A stretch of DNA of 64,000 nucleotides from Theobroma cacao. Taxonomy: Eukaryota > Streptophyta > Magnoliopsida > Malvales > Malvaceae. Shown here piece by piece: positions 42,104 through 55,209 of the stretch (positions are counted from its first letter, which is position 1; each line of letters begins with the position of its first letter). The DNA lies in the NCBI RefSeq assembly GCF_000208745.1, contig NC_030851.1, positions 11,121,616-11,185,615 of the forward strand, in the 5' to 3' direction. The position numbers were made by a program, and so were the translations under genes. Under the pieces are notes generated by a model. It made no database searches and was not told the origin of the DNA. It saw nothing but the letters and a program-made list of their open reading frames with translations.

Positions 42104-45100
42104 CTACTTATCCCAACTTCAGAACAAGATTATATCTACACTTTAGGGACTCGAATGATGTTCTTGGTGCTGCTTTTACAAGTATTTTATCCCCATAACA
42201 GCATTTGGTGTTACAAAGATAATTTACTTGATAAACTCAATCGTCTAATTAGGTGTAAGCCGAATATGCCAACTGATCTATTAACCTGTCTTTTATCTAT
42301 ATATAGTTAGGCATCATGCAGTCCTTGAATGTATTAGAGCTGCATATTGGAAGAAGTCTTAAACTTTGTTTCATTAATTCCCGAGTGTTTTTGCAGTTTG
42401 AAAAAATGAATTCTATAAATTTATATATGGAATACATTTGTTCCAAATGGTTAATATAGTTAATTGCTTCTTTTGATCATATATATCCATACAAATTGCA
42501 GCTCTAGATTTGATTTATAAGGAAGAAGTTAATGCTATTCCGGGCCCCCAAAGGTCAATGCAAGCTAGATTTGTGATAGATGTGGGTGAGAAAGCTCAAG
42601 TTCCCATTATTTCTTTTTCAGCCACAAGTCACTCGCTCTCTACAACCCAAAGCCTTTTCTTTATTCGGACAGCCCTAGATAAGAGCACTTAGGCGAAAGC
42701 CATCGCGACCCTTGTTCAAGCATATGGATGGCACGAAATAATCCTTTTATATGAGGACACAGAATATGGAAGTGATTTGATTCCCTACCTAGCGGATGAA
42801 TTTCGACAATTTGACATTTGGGTATCTTTCAGGTTTTCCATCTCCCCAAACTCAACGAGATTGAGGATTTGAAAAATGCTAAACAAGCTAATGGCTAAGC
42901 AGACGAAAGTGATTTTGGTACATATGACTTCTTCCTTAGGGTCTGATCTCTTTTTACTTGTAAAAGAAGCAGGCATGAATAGTGAAGGATACGCATGGAT
43001 CATCACTGATGGACTATCGAGTTTGTTAGATCCCATGGGAGCAAGGGTCCTCGGTTCAATGAAAGGTGTGTTAGGTATAAGGCCATACGTACTGCATTCG
43101 AAGAGCCTTGAAAAATTTAAACGGAAATGGAAAAGTGGGATTCACTTTAGTTCTACCAAATTAAACATTTTTGGTTTTTGGGCATATGATACTGTTTGGG
43201 CACTAGCTATGGCCGTTGAAATGGTTAGACATGATCAGAGTTCCAGTGTTATCGAACAAAATTACAACAGAAATGCAAGTCAGTTTCCTGATATAAGAGT
43301 CTCTAAAATAGAGCGAAAGATTAGAAATAGGTTATTACATACCACATTTAAAGGCCTCAATGGAGATTTCAATTTGGTTAAAGGGCAGTTGCAGTTTTCA
43401 GCTTTTGAAATCATCAATGTGGTAGATAGCGACGAAAGAGCTATTGGCTATTGGACCCCTGAGAATGGATTGATTGGGCAACTACGCAAACCTGGAAAGG
43501 TAGCACATTCAACTTCCATGTATGAACTTAAACCGCCTATCTGGCGAGGAAACACAAAAGTTAGACCCAAAGTTTTGTCAATACCTATTAATGGTAAGAA
43601 GTGGAACCTGGCTTTGATGCATATATCAAAGTGGAACGCGATCCTTACACCAACGAGTCCATCGTATCAAGGTTCTCCTATGACGTCTTCCTTGAGGCAT
43701 TAGCGGTATTAACATTTGCAGTTCCGCATAAGGTGATTCCTTTCACAATCGGTTCCGGGCAAAGTGCAGGAATGTATAATTAATGAGCTTCTTAGCCAAG
43801 TCAACCTTCAGGTGCGTTTAGCCTAATCGGTAACCGTATCTTCTCTAAAAAAGGAAACCACAAATTTGATGAATTCCCCTCCCTTTGAAGTAGTGTTAAA
43901 AGAATTTTAGAAAAGACAGCAATTTTTCTTCAGATTACTTCCTTCCATTTTAATACTAATACCTATATATGTATATATACTTTGTCCTTGTAGAAATTTG
44001 ATGCAGTAGTGGGAGATATAACAATTCTGGCGATTCGGTCTCAATATGTAGATTTTATATTGCCATACTTGCAGTCACATGTGTCAATGGTTGTGAAAAT
44101 CGAAGATGACGAGAAAAAGAATAAGCGGATATTCTTAAAGCCGCTTAGTTGGGATCTTTGGTTAACAACAAGGGCAGCTTTCATCTGCACTGATTTAGTA
44201 ATTTGGGTTCTGGAACACCATATAAACAACGAGTTCAGAGGTCCCCCGCAGCAACAAGTAGGCACCGTTTTTTAGTTTTCCTTTTCAATTCTAGTCTTTG
44301 CTTATAGTAAGTAAAATTTCTATCTAATCTAATCATAAATAATTCTTTTTTGAAGAACAATATTATTTAATCAAGCAAGCTCATTAGTCACTGCATACTT
44401 GACTAATGGCTTTGCCTGGCTTCAAGGAAGAAGATAATGAACAATGTGTCAAAATGTATACTTATTATCTGGATCTTTGTGGAACTCATCCTCACCCAAA
44501 GTTACACCGCAAGCTTAACTTCAATGTTAACAGTGCAACGTTTGCAACCGACAGCAGTAGATATCAATGAGCTCAAAAGGAATGGTGATTTTGTAGGATA
44601 CGAAACCGGTTCCTTCGTGAAAGACCTTTTGGTAAAGCAATTGTATTTGATGAGTCTAAGTTGAAGAACTATGGCACTGCCGAGGAGGTTGACGAAGCAT
44701 TATCAAAGGGAAGCCAAAATGGTAGTGTTGCTATAATTTTTGGTGCACAACATTGCGTTGAGCTATTTCTTTCCAAGTATTGCGACAAGTATATGACAGC
44801 AGGACCAAAATACAAAACTGATTGACCAGGTTTCGTAGGTCTCTTTCCACCCTACTTTTGAAATGTACATTGTTTACAATTGCTAATCATATGTATCTCA
44901 TTTAACCAAGAAACTAAAACTTGGTTTCTTGCTTAGGCCTTCCCACAAGGGTCACCTCTAGTGGCCTATACATCCAGGGCAATCTTGAATGTGACTGAAG
45001 ATAAGGCAAAAATGGATGCCATGGAGCAAAAATGTTTCTCACGAAATCATGCTTGTGAAAATCAAGATACAGCGATTTCTTCCGATAGTCTCAGCGTGTA

Positions 45101-46441
45101 CAGCTTCGAGGGTCTGTTCATCATTACAAGAATGGCTTCAGTGTCTTCACTCATCATTTGTGTGTCAAAATTTCTATAGTCTCATTGGACAACAGTGGAC
45201 ACTATGCATCCAGACGGTTCAATTTGGTCAAAAATTAGTGAATTGGTAAAGCGTTTTGATCACCAATCTCCATATCCCGTGAGATCAGATGATAATGCAA
45301 CCAGTTCTCAAAGTGTTGATGCTTCGTCTTATTTTGTAAGTACTCCGAGTAGCTCAAGTACTTCCAATCAAGTTGCAGATGATGCTGTCGTTGACAATAC
45401 TCGTATTAGGTCAAGGACACAGAATTTTATTACAGTCATACCCAGGGGCGGAGGGTAGTTAAGTAATGGGGGGACGTGGCCCTCCCAAAAATTTTAAAAT
45501 ATTTTATTCATTATATATATTTTTTAATTAAGAGTGAAAGATAATATATTTATTAGGGTCACACCCCCCAAATAAGTATTATATATTTTTTAATTCTTTT
45601 CAAAATGATTTTTTGATAAAATGATATCATAAATCCTATTCAATTTTGTCCTAATTTTTAAGTTTCTCTACACTACTTTCTCTCTCTTCTTTTTCTCTTT
45701 CTCTTCTTTCTTATTTTTTTTAAAACATTTAATGAAATTTTATTACTTAATAGATGCGTGCAAAAGCCACCTCATTTTGGTAGTATTGCAACAAAAACAT
45801 ATAAGATATGTTCCTAATATGAGATAAGCTGCATATAATGAAATAGAACACATTTAAAATCTAGTAGTCTACCAATAAGAACAACCAAAGTTTAAAGCCA
45901 TTTCCTTTTGAACGCATGGCACTTGTACAATTTCCATATAGAGCTCTCTAGTTTACAAAAAATCTAAGCAAGCATTAGTTGTCATCCTTACTGGACAGAC
46001 TTCACTCTAACTTCACATCAATACTGAAAAGAAAATCATTTCATTTCTCTGATGTTAATTTACCGACCAGCATAGAGAATCTCTATTAATTTTCAAACTA
46101 GCAACATAGTGCATAAATACAATTCTTGATGGGTTGCACATGTTTTGAAGCTAAAGCCAGCAAGCATTGTTTCTTTATTTTTATTTTACTTTCTTCTTTA
46201 TAACTCATCGCTGAAACACTTCATTTTTCAAACGTCGAGTACAACTTTTTTAAAAAATTATTATAAATCTTTTTTTCTTATTCCTTTTGATTTATTATTA
46301 TATAAATTTATTATATATCATGAATCTTTTGCTTATTGGTTAAGTTTAATATATTAATTTTAAAAATTTTTAACCTTTATTCTTTTTCGTCTTTGACCTT
46401 CCAACAAAAGTTGACTAAGGTCACCCCTGGTCATACCATAA
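42104..46441 (+). pseudogene. Glutamate-receptor-like channel (GLR) pseudogene, main part
   Basis: Pieces: rest of the first exon to 42181 (NFRTRLYLHFRDSNDVLGAA), intron 42182-42501, ligand-binding exon 42502-43811, exon 43994 to about 44310, pore/M3 piece about 44425-44834, last exon 44937-45442. Family marks: MQARFVID, PIISFSATS, GYAWIITDGLSS, FDAVVGDITI, RSQYVDFILPY, FLKPLSWDLWL, and the M3 signature SYTASLTSMLTVQ. Lesions besides the MULE: TAG at 42690-42692, frame breaks near 42870, 43600 and 43780, TAG at 44273-44275 where the family has Trp (xFSF), about 110 bp of foreign or unspliced sequence before the M3 piece, a frame break near 44640, and a hAT-like insertion at the stop codon. 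The C-terminus would have ended ...FITVIP followed by TAA (46439-46441). The channel is dead. Confidence 0.9.
45443..46429. mobile_element. Non-autonomous hAT-like element, 987 bp
   Basis: Ends are CAGGGGCGGAGG on the left and, inverted, CAGGGGTGACC on the right. They are flanked by identical 8-bp copies GTCATACC at 45435-45442 and 46430-46437, the hAT target-duplication length. No transposase reading frame lies inside. Inserted in the last GLR exon, three bases before the original stop codon. Confidence 0.85.
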
Positions 46442-46639
46442 GGATACTAAATCTGTCCACATCTTTTGCTCAATTTTCCTACATGTATAACCATACATGT
46501 GTTTGCTATCAGAAAAAGTATTGATTTTCTAATCAATTTACCTAACAAACCATGGCAAACGAATTTCAAAATCCTGATACCTCAAGTTTAGATAAGGTTG
46601 TTGCCTACCTCTTCTTCATTTTTAATATAATGTTTAAAA

Positions 46640-47012
46640 AAATTTAAATTATTTTAAAAAATTAAATAAATTTTTATTTTTAATATTTTTATTTTAATCT
46701 AAATAAATCTTTATAACTCATAGTTGACTAATAACAGTTAATCAAAATGTCCCATTATCATTTTATCATGTGACGCTGACAAAGTATGTTGATATGTTAT
46801 AATAAATGATAACATAACCATATGCATTTTTAATCTACATCAGTGTTATGTCAATACCACGTGAGTATAAAATGACAAGTAATATTTTGATTAATGACAA
46901 TCAGTCAATCATTAGTTAAAAATTTCTATTTGACTTAAAATAAAATAGAGATATTTAATTGAACGCAAAAAAAGATTAAGTGCTTATTTGAATTTTTTTT
47001 AAAATAATTCAT
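46640..47012. mobile_element. Long-TIR MITE-like element
   Basis: The left part (ATAGTTGACTAATAACAGTT, then AATCAAAATGTC) mirrors the right part (GATTAATGACAATCAGTCAA, then TCATTAGTTAA). The match extends outward through the AT-rich AATAAATTTTTATTT / AAATAGAGATATTTAATT arms. It contains no gene. A related copy is at 56260-56580. Confidence 0.5.
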
Positions 47013-47016
47013 AAGC

Positions 47017-47017
47017 N
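47017..47017. other. Single ambiguous base (N)
   Basis: The only undetermined base in the window, in an AT-rich non-coding stretch. Confidence 0.95.
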
Positions 47018-50000
47018 AATAAGTTCTTTTACAAGTTATTATTTGTTTTTTTTTACAAAAGTTTAAGTTAGATTGTTAATTTTTTATTAATCTCTCTCTC
47101 CATTTCCTCGTATTTTTTTACAAATAAAAACAATTAAGTACACGTAATGTGTATGAAAAAGTAAAAAATAAATAATTAAAAAAACAATCATGTTTAATAA
47201 TAAAAGAGCAAACGATATACAGTTTCAGACCGAATTAACGCATTTCATGTAAAGATAAAAATCTAAAATCATGGACTTAAATTTTAGTGTAGTTTTTAAA
47301 ACTTTCATTTTTTCTTCTTTCCACACATGTGTATGATAAGCCACACGAAGCCAGTCATGGTATCCGTATGGGTCAACAAACTGTAAAAGCAAACGTAAAG
47401 AGTCTTAGAAAGCTCAAAAATTAATTAAGAAATATGAGTTGTAAGATGAATGGCATGAAAATGTTAACGCACACGAGAGAAATTAAGTTTAATTAATAAA
47501 ACTTGTATTATTCATACATAATATCATTAGTTTTTTTTATTTTTGGTTTGGACCATTGAATATACTAAAAAAAACACTGATAAATATTATCATAACATTG
47601 CAAAAATATATCAATATTATAGTTATTTCATTATGATCATTTAATAACAATAAAAAATTGTACAGAATATATCAAAATATTATATGAAACTTATATTTAT
47701 AAAATGTGATGGATTACAATTGTGTAATCAAAGTCAATGAATTTATACAGAGTTTATAAAAATATTGGATGACCTAAATTCATAAGAGGAGATCCTCACA
47801 TAATTTTTTATTAAAATTGCATAATTATAAGATTAATTATGATAAAAAAGAAAAGAAAAGATAAGGAGACCCGTATATTCCCGTCCCAACAGGTCAACAC
47901 CATCATTTTCCTGGATCCTTTCACCTGTCAATTCTTTATGTCTGGAATCCATAATCGAAAGACGACGCTCTAGGATTGCTCAATCAAGTAGCCCCACGTC
48001 ACCAGACTCATCGCCTCACGGGGTGTTGCCCATATTAGTTATTATGAATTATACGAAAGGACGAAGAATATTTTTTAAATGATGTTATAATTAAAATAAC
48101 AATGATATAAATATATTAAAATTTATAAATTATAAATTTTAATATTAAATTAAAAAATGTAAATTTATTACATTTATTTAATATTTTAAAAAAAAATATC
48201 ATGCACTATTAGTAGAATTTTGTTATTATTATCTACATTTGAGTTTTCTAAGTCAATTTTTTTAAAATATTTTTACACAGTTTATTTATTTAAAATTATA
48301 AAAATTTGTTAAAAATTACTACTCATTAACATAAACTTAAATATTAGAATTAAATAAAATACGATGTAACATTGTAAATTATCAAGTTCAAGCACTAAAA
48401 CATGATAATTTTTTATTCATTGATCAAAATTAAATATAAGCATCCACAAACAATATAAAATTAAATACAAAAATTAAATAATCAAATAATATATTTATAA
48501 AATAAAAAAAACTCATAATTTAAAGATATTTTTTGACATGCAGTACTATTTTCTATTAACTAGATTATAATTATGGATCCAAACTATCAAATTAATCAAA
48601 AAAATTTAGACATGAAACGTTTAAAAACTTAATTTGAATTGAAAACTACTTACAATTAAAGTCTAGATAAGTTGTTTTAAAAGAGTGAAAAATACATTCA
48701 AGGACTAAGAAGAAAAACGTCATTGCAGATGTAAGACTTGAGTTTTTTTGAAAAGGGAGAGTAATTTAGGTTTTAATTTTTTTAATAAAATTTTAAATTA
48801 TAAAATGAAATTTTTTTATTTTTTCATATAGTATTTAATATAAAATACTTTTTGATAAATTTATTTGATTTAGAGTCTTTAACTCCACTCCCTACAAAAT
48901 TGTAAAAAAAATTAATAAATTCACTAGTATATTAACTACATAAAATCCTAAATAAGTAGTATAATAAGTAAATATTTTTTGCAATTGAGTTATGTCATGT
49001 AACGCCGCTTTATTGAAGGTAGGCCCGCCGCTGATGAAGTACAATAAGTGGTGCATTTGAGAAGGAAAGAAGAGATGGATTGGTTATGTTCATTGTTGGT
49101 TACCAACTCACACAATTAAGCTATTGAGATTTGATCTATTTACAAGTTTTATTTATTGTAAGACAATATCAAATAATAAAAGTAAGATAAATTAATACTA
49201 CTCTAATAATTATGTTGGATAAATATGTTAAGGAAACCATGTTTGATAAATGCTCAGAATGGGGATTGAATTGGGCATTTACTTGTGATTTCCCTATTTG
49301 ATAGTCATCGAAGTCAGAGTGGCATGTAGGAGTAGATTTTGTAATTATGATGCTCCTACTAATTGTATAAAAAAGCTGGTGACATTTTTCTTTATCAAAA
49401 GTTGATACTAGTGTAGTAGTGTATATTTTCATAAGTATAAGTATTCTATTGATGTTTAAGTAGGGAGTCAATAGATATTTTATAATTGAGTATTTTGTAG
49501 TATTTGATTTGCTTAGTTAAAATTGAGATATTTTATAATCGGATTTGAGTAGTAAAATTATTACTCATCATAACTTCGAGTAGTGGGTGAATCCGATTAT
49601 AAATAATAATTTTTAATATTCAATTTTTGTGTTATATATATATATATATATATCTATATGTATTTTTTGTTTATAAATTTTTTTGTAATTAATGTAATAT
49701 TTTTTAAAAGGTATTAATTGTTTTAAATGTGATTTTAAGTTTTAATTTATTTTTATGAATTAATTTTAATCTATTAATTTAATTTTTACTAATAATATAC
49801 ATAAAAATTAATTTTAAAATTATTTTAATCAAGGTTTTAACTAATACATTATTTAATGGGCAGTGTCTAGACTATTTCGGATACGGATTCGATAACAATT
49901 TCAAAATTTTATTTGAGCATTTATAAGATTTGAATGCCTTATTAAATAATAAAGTTTGAGTTAAGATATCTAAAAAATAATAGATACATCGATGAGTTAA

Positions 50001-51327
50001 GTGATGGATGATATTGGTAAACAATAAAAGAGAGGTAAAAGAATAAATAAATATACTTACATTAACTACAGTTGAGGATCATTAGATAAAAGAATGAAAT
50101 ACCATTTGTTTTAATGTAAACTATTTTTCAAAAAATATTTTCAAGACTTATACTTGTTTAGAAAACGAAAAATTTATTTCACATATAAAACATTTTACAG
50201 ATTAATTGAAAAAACATGTATTAATCACGTAAAATGTTTTGCACTTTTGAGGGGTGTAAGACATTTTCTGGAAAACAAAAAAAAATACTCTTAATACTAA
50301 GTCTAGGAGTATATGTTTGATAAATATTAATATTTAAATTATTCAATACTATTAAAATTAAAAAAATATTTTTTAAAGAAATTATTCAATATAGTTAAAA
50401 TTTTTATTTATAAATTGAATAAATTTTACTAATAATTATAATAAAAAAATATTTAAATGATTATCATTTGATGAATACACATTTATAAGTATAGATTTTA
50501 AATGTCTTTCACAATTGATGAATATTTATATCTTTATAGTGTTATGGTAAATATCATTATTTATTTAGTCTATTTTCCCTTTTATTCCTAATTTTAATTT
50601 CAAATGAGTGAAAGCCAACTAATATTATTGTTTTATAATCAACTCCTAATTATCACACTCAAATAACTTCACCAATTAAGATAGAAAATATTTTTTACAA
50701 AATAATTCAAATAATAAAAAATATTTTTGAGAGTTAATTTAAATAATAAAATTTTTTAAATATTTAATATAAAATAAAAATTTTTTCAATTATCAAACGG
50801 ACTAATAGTTAAAATTATTTTAAATAATAATTATTCCATAACGGATGCAAAGTAGTAATAGACAAAGCAACACGTAGAAGATTGTCATCCTGAATAATTT
50901 GAGACGCCGCAGAACAAACCACACAAACCTAACAGCCAATCACGCTTCCACTCATTACTGCAACATAATATAACTACTGCGGGGCCCCACCATTCACGAG
51001 AATAAGCACACATGGAAAAAATAATAAGGACTTTTCTCAGTAATTTCTTATTTTCATCAGCCTCCCCTGTGCACAACCAAGCACACGCATAAAAGACCCA
51101 GCAAAGAGGAAACAAAATGGAGCTTGTGGTCCTAACTCATCCACTCTTTCTCTCATCCTTTTACTCGCCTCTCTTACTTGTGGCTTCCTCTCCTTCTTTC
51201 TTGCTTTTTTGCTCTTTTCACTCTCTTCACACAGATAGTACTTGTGTAAGTAGCGTACGTATATATTTTCTTGTACTATTTTTTCTTTCTTTATTATTGT
51301 TAAAAGTTTTACTAATTTTGTTGAAAG
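47018..51327. other. AT-rich intergenic upstream of the SPL gene
   Basis: Mostly low-complexity AT-rich DNA. It includes a GC-richer island at 47880-48040, a (TA)n run at about 49632-49654 and many short poly-A/T runs. No gene is supported until the SPL leader. From about 51120 the sequence is CT-rich, typical of a plant 5'UTR, with a CATAAAAG TATA-like string near 51088. Confidence 0.45.
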
Positions 51328-53132
51328 ATGGAAGCAAGAGGGAAGCAAAAGATGGGGAAGGGGGTGAAAAGGGAGGCAGATATGGAGTCTGATGATGATG
51401 GGAGTGAGCTGCAATTTGGTGGGTCTATGGAAGATGATGATAAGAAAAGGAAGAATGTGGTCGTCCTTGGTGGCAGTGCTGCTGCTGCTGGGTCTGGGAG
51501 GAAGGGGTTAACTGGTGCTGGTGCTATGAGGTGTTGTCAGGCAGAGAACTGTACGGCTGATCTGAGTGATGCAAAGCAGTATCATAGGAGGCATAAAGTG
51601 TGTGAACATCATTCCAAGGCTCAGGTTGTGCTCGTGGCTGGATTTAGGCAGCGCTTTTGTCAACAATGTAGCAGGTTTCGGCTCTTTTATTTGCTCCTTT
51701 GGATTTTTTATCATGTTTTTTTGGTTAGTATTAATGTCAAATGATTGATTATTTATTTGTTATGGCAAATTTGCAACTTTATTTTGCCTGATTTTAATGA
51801 TTCATGTAATTGATCCCAAAAAGTTGGAAATTTTGAAAGCTTTGTTGAATAAAGTTGAATTGGTTTGACTTGTATCGAGAAAATTGCAAATTTTCTTATG
51901 CTTGCTTCAAAAGAATTTACAAGGTTAATCTCAATAGCTAAAGCTTTACAGTAGCTTTTCTTGAGCAAGAGTCACACCCCTTTTCAACTCTCAGTGGTAA
52001 AGGAAGATTCTCTTTTGAGTAAAGAGTGGTAGGATACAACAGTTGAACAAATCTTGAATAATTCTTTTGCAAGTTACAATTTTAGGCTGTTGGTTTTCTT
52101 GTACTCTGATTCTATTACTTTTTTTTATTAATTCATTTAAATAGTCGCAGAATATTTGGTCAATTTTTGGGATAATGTTGTTTTATAGGAGTATGCAAAA
52201 ACCAGGACACATGTCGTTAAAGCAATAAAACTTGATTTAACTGGTATTCGTAGATTTGCTATTCTCTTTTATCCATGACTGGTTTGAAGATTATATTCCA
52301 TGTCTATTGTTTAATATGCATTGACTTTGCCTTTCTATCTATGTACTCAGATGATTTCACTAACTTGTCTGATCTACTTTGCTTATGATCTTGGATTTTA
52401 CTGCTACTGCTCTCTTTTCAGGTTGATTTTATTCATTTTATGAAGTTCTTTTTTCCCTCCTTTGCTTGGTTATTAATTGCTGGGACATTATACCAACTTT
52501 CGTTTTCACTCTTTCCTTCCCCTCCACAGTTCACAAGCACTCAAAATTTAGTAACTGCCACACACTTTGTACATGCTTGTTGCATTTGGATGCTATTTTC
52601 ACCTTGCAATGTCTAAGATTTTTTTTTCCTTACTACAATTACAGTGATTTTTGTTTTCATCTTCCCAAAAATTAAAACATGTTTATTGACTAATATCTTG
52701 GATATTTTACTCTTTCTTCTCTAACACATACACACCCTTGCACCTCCGCCTGATGACTTCTTCTGTCACATGCTATATACTTGCTTTGTTGCTATTTGAT
52801 TATGCTATCTTTATTTTCCGATGTCTAATTTATTGGAGGAGAATATATTGGAATTTCCATTTCTTACAAAAGTTTATCTGATTATTCTGACTTGATGCAG
52901 ATTCCACGTGCTTTCTGAATTTGATGAAGCCAAAAGAAGTTGTCGCAGGCGTTTGGCTGGGCATAATGAGCGACGGAGGAAGAACTCCACTGAATCTCAT
53001 GGGGAAGGCTCAGGCCGCAAAGGAACAGGCACCCAGTTGAAGGATATGATCTGTGGGCAGGTTGATGATAGGGGAAGGATTAAGTTGACTATTCAAGAAA
53101 CTTCCACGTACGAACAGTTTCAGATCAGATGA
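51328..53132 (+). CDS. SPL3-like: Small SBP-box transcription factor (SPL3/4/5 type)
   Basis: Exons 51328-51674 and 52901-53132 join at CSR|FHV to 192 codons. The intron falls inside the SBP domain between the two zinc modules, as is usual in the family. Residues 1-66 are acidic and basic low-complexity sequence. The SBP box spans about 69-143: first zinc module [11 protein letters not shown]...[11 protein letters not shown], second CQQCSRFH...KRSC, then the nuclear signal [17 protein letters not shown]. Such proteins bind GTAC cores and promote vegetative phase change and flowering. The short length and a 3'UTR miR156 site place it in the SPL3/4/5 group rather than the large SPLs. The chosen ATG is the first in the long open frame. 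No lesions. Confidence 0.95.
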
Positions 53133-53160
53133 GATCTAATTGTTTGCTCTGCAGCATATA

Positions 53161-53179
53161 TGCTCTCTCTCTTCTGTCA
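53161..53179 (+). promoter_or_regulatory. miR156 target site in the SPL 3'UTR
   Basis: TGCTCTCTCTCTTCTGTCA lies 28 nt after the stop codon. Known miR156 sites in SPL transcripts read (G)TGCTCTCTCTCTTCTGTCA, so the match is complete over 19 bases, with A in place of the first G. In the SPL3/4/5 group the site is in the 3'UTR, as here. Confidence 0.92.
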
Positions 53180-54217
53180 TTGTAGGGATGTAATGCTAGT
53201 CATATTATCATTCTGTATTATATATGTACTGCAGATCTGTATATAGGTCAAATAGAAGAGGCAACAGCAGTTTGGCATCCATTTATTGGTGCAAGAGTTG
53301 CTAGTCATGGCTCTAGCTATATGCAATATATGGCTTAACTACATAACTCATTTATGCTGCTGGGTTAGAATATTGTTGCATGTACTGCCTTGACCATCAT
53401 CATGCCCTTTAATGTTATATATTGTCATTATAGTTGATTTTTTTTTTTAATCATGTGAAAATGAACTTGTCTTGAAGAGAATGGAGTCATGGATACATTT
53501 TGCATCTATGTTTAGTAGTTTGTTAAGAGTGCTTGAACATTTATTCTTCTTTGTTACTAATTCAGATATTTGTTCACTCATACTATTTTGCTATTAACTG
53601 ATTCCATGGTCTAGAACTGGTAGCCGATTCCAAGGTTTACAGTAGAATGATTGATTGTGCTTCTAATAACATTTGGTTACACCTGCCTAAGGGAGAAGTA
53701 TAAGGTAATTATATGCAAATTATTCTGTTTCTATTATCTACAGTCTTAACTCTTCTTGGTAAGAGGATGAAGGGAAGGGTTAGTGGTTTACCAACCAGAG
53801 ATTTTCTATTGTTTGAGGAACTTCAGATGCTGTTGAAATTTGTTTTTAGCTTTCGTCTTACTCAATGTAAATATAAAGCTCATATAAGTGCAAATGCATT
53901 TCTGTAATCTTACAGCTGATGGTGATGGAATTGTGGTATTCCTCCCCAAATTCAGCAAATGACATGGGCATCCATACTCTGCATTGCAGTATGAGATGTC
54001 AGGGATGATTAAGATTGTAAAATTTCTTTTGTATGGATTTCCTTTTCCCTTTATCTCCTCTTTTGCAAGCTAGATTCGGCATGTAACAAGATGTAATTCT
54101 ACTCTAAAACTCATTCCTTGATTCTGGTTCTACCTATATATGGTTAGGTGCCCGTGTTGGAGAAAACAATGAGGGAAATGCTGCTATTTCATTTAGACAA
54201 AGATGCCTTCACGGGTA
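53180..54217. other. SPL downstream region
   Basis: The remaining SPL 3'UTR and AT-rich flank. A 64-codon open frame at 53713-53907 looks like chance. Confidence 0.45.
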
Positions 54218-54860
54218 CATTTTTTTTTTCTTTGAAAGGCATAGTTTTATTACTTAAAGGTCTGGCAAGAGGAGACTTACAAAAGAGGGATCAAGCATGC
54301 CATGAATAATAGTAGCAGGCTACAAAAGGATAGAGGCCTGCTACGTTCTGAAGTTAAAGTGAAGTGAAACAGAGCATGGAAGCATTTTAAGACATCAATG
54401 AAACAGTGACATCAACTGAGCAAATAAACTCCAGAAATAACCAACTGAAAATGAGCATTTTAATCACCTTTCTCTGATGGTTCTGAAAGTAGGATCTGAA
54501 GTTTGAAGCTCTTATCACCGCCTGCCTTGGCCAATCCGCCTGCCAAGGTATGGGCTTCTCGTATGATGTTGTTGAAGGAGATCCCTACACTGTTGAGTAG
54601 GTAAACCTCAAGGGCATTCAAGATGTTCTTCATCCTCCACGGAGCTTTATTATGGTTGTTGACCCAGCTAATGGCATTCAAAGAGTCGCTCTCGTGGATA
54701 GCATAGAATTCAGCCAAGTTAGAGTCCTCTGTGCCAGTGTTTTCAGAATAGATGCCAAGAACGAAGCGCATATGGTCCCTGAATATCATCCCAAGAAATG
54801 ACTTCCAAGTTTCATCTGTTATAATCACAATCATTTTAATAGTTAGTAGCAAAGACTTTC
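54218..54860 (-). pseudogene. LINE 3'-end remnant with RNase H-like domain
   Basis: The minus-strand frame 54460-54852 has NLAEFYAIHESDSLNAISWV, NKAPWRMKNILNALEVYLLN and IREAHTLAGGLAKAGGDK, the RVT_3/RNase H-like ending of plant LINEs. The element strand runs into a poly(A) stretch (poly-T at about 54218-54229 on the plus strand), as expected for a target-primed insertion. It is truncated at its 5' end; no reverse transcriptase remains. Confidence 0.65.
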
Positions 54861-55209
54861 AAGTGAAATTTAGAAGATGACAGGGTTACTCATGATTCAA
54901 TGTGCCTCTGATATCTACTTTTTTAGGAGGACGAAGGTAAATATTGCTGTCAAACAACACACATGGCAAACTTAATGTCACGGGAGGAAACTTCCCAGTA
55001 TAAGCAACCACTTGGCTTGTCTTGAGGTGGAGGAGTTATTACCTGTCATGTGTGTGTTTTTGACATGTTTTGTTTTTTTAAGTTTCTGATTTCGGTTATT
55101 CACGTTTCTTGTAAGCCGTAACTTGTAAGAGCGTATGGCACTGCTTACATTGTTATCATCGCAAGAAATGACTTCCAAGTTCCACCTGTTATAATCACGA
55201 TCATATTTA
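54785..55209. repeat. Direct repeat of about 54 bp bracketing 315 bp
   Basis: 54785-54838 and 55155-55209 share AAGAAATGACTTCCAAGTT and CTGTTATAATCAC with a few differences. The left copy is in the LINE reading frame, so the right copy is probably a duplicated or second LINE piece. Confidence 0.7.

Noticed and set aside
45195..45458. An intact short gene encoding a Ser-rich C-terminal peptide
   Set aside because: It is the last GLR exon read from an internal ATG; its final residues RGGG come from the hAT-like insertion.
51117..51392. 91-codon open frame overlapping the SPL start
   Set aside because: It is a translation of the CT-rich 5'UTR in another frame; the SPL frame has a clear domain match.
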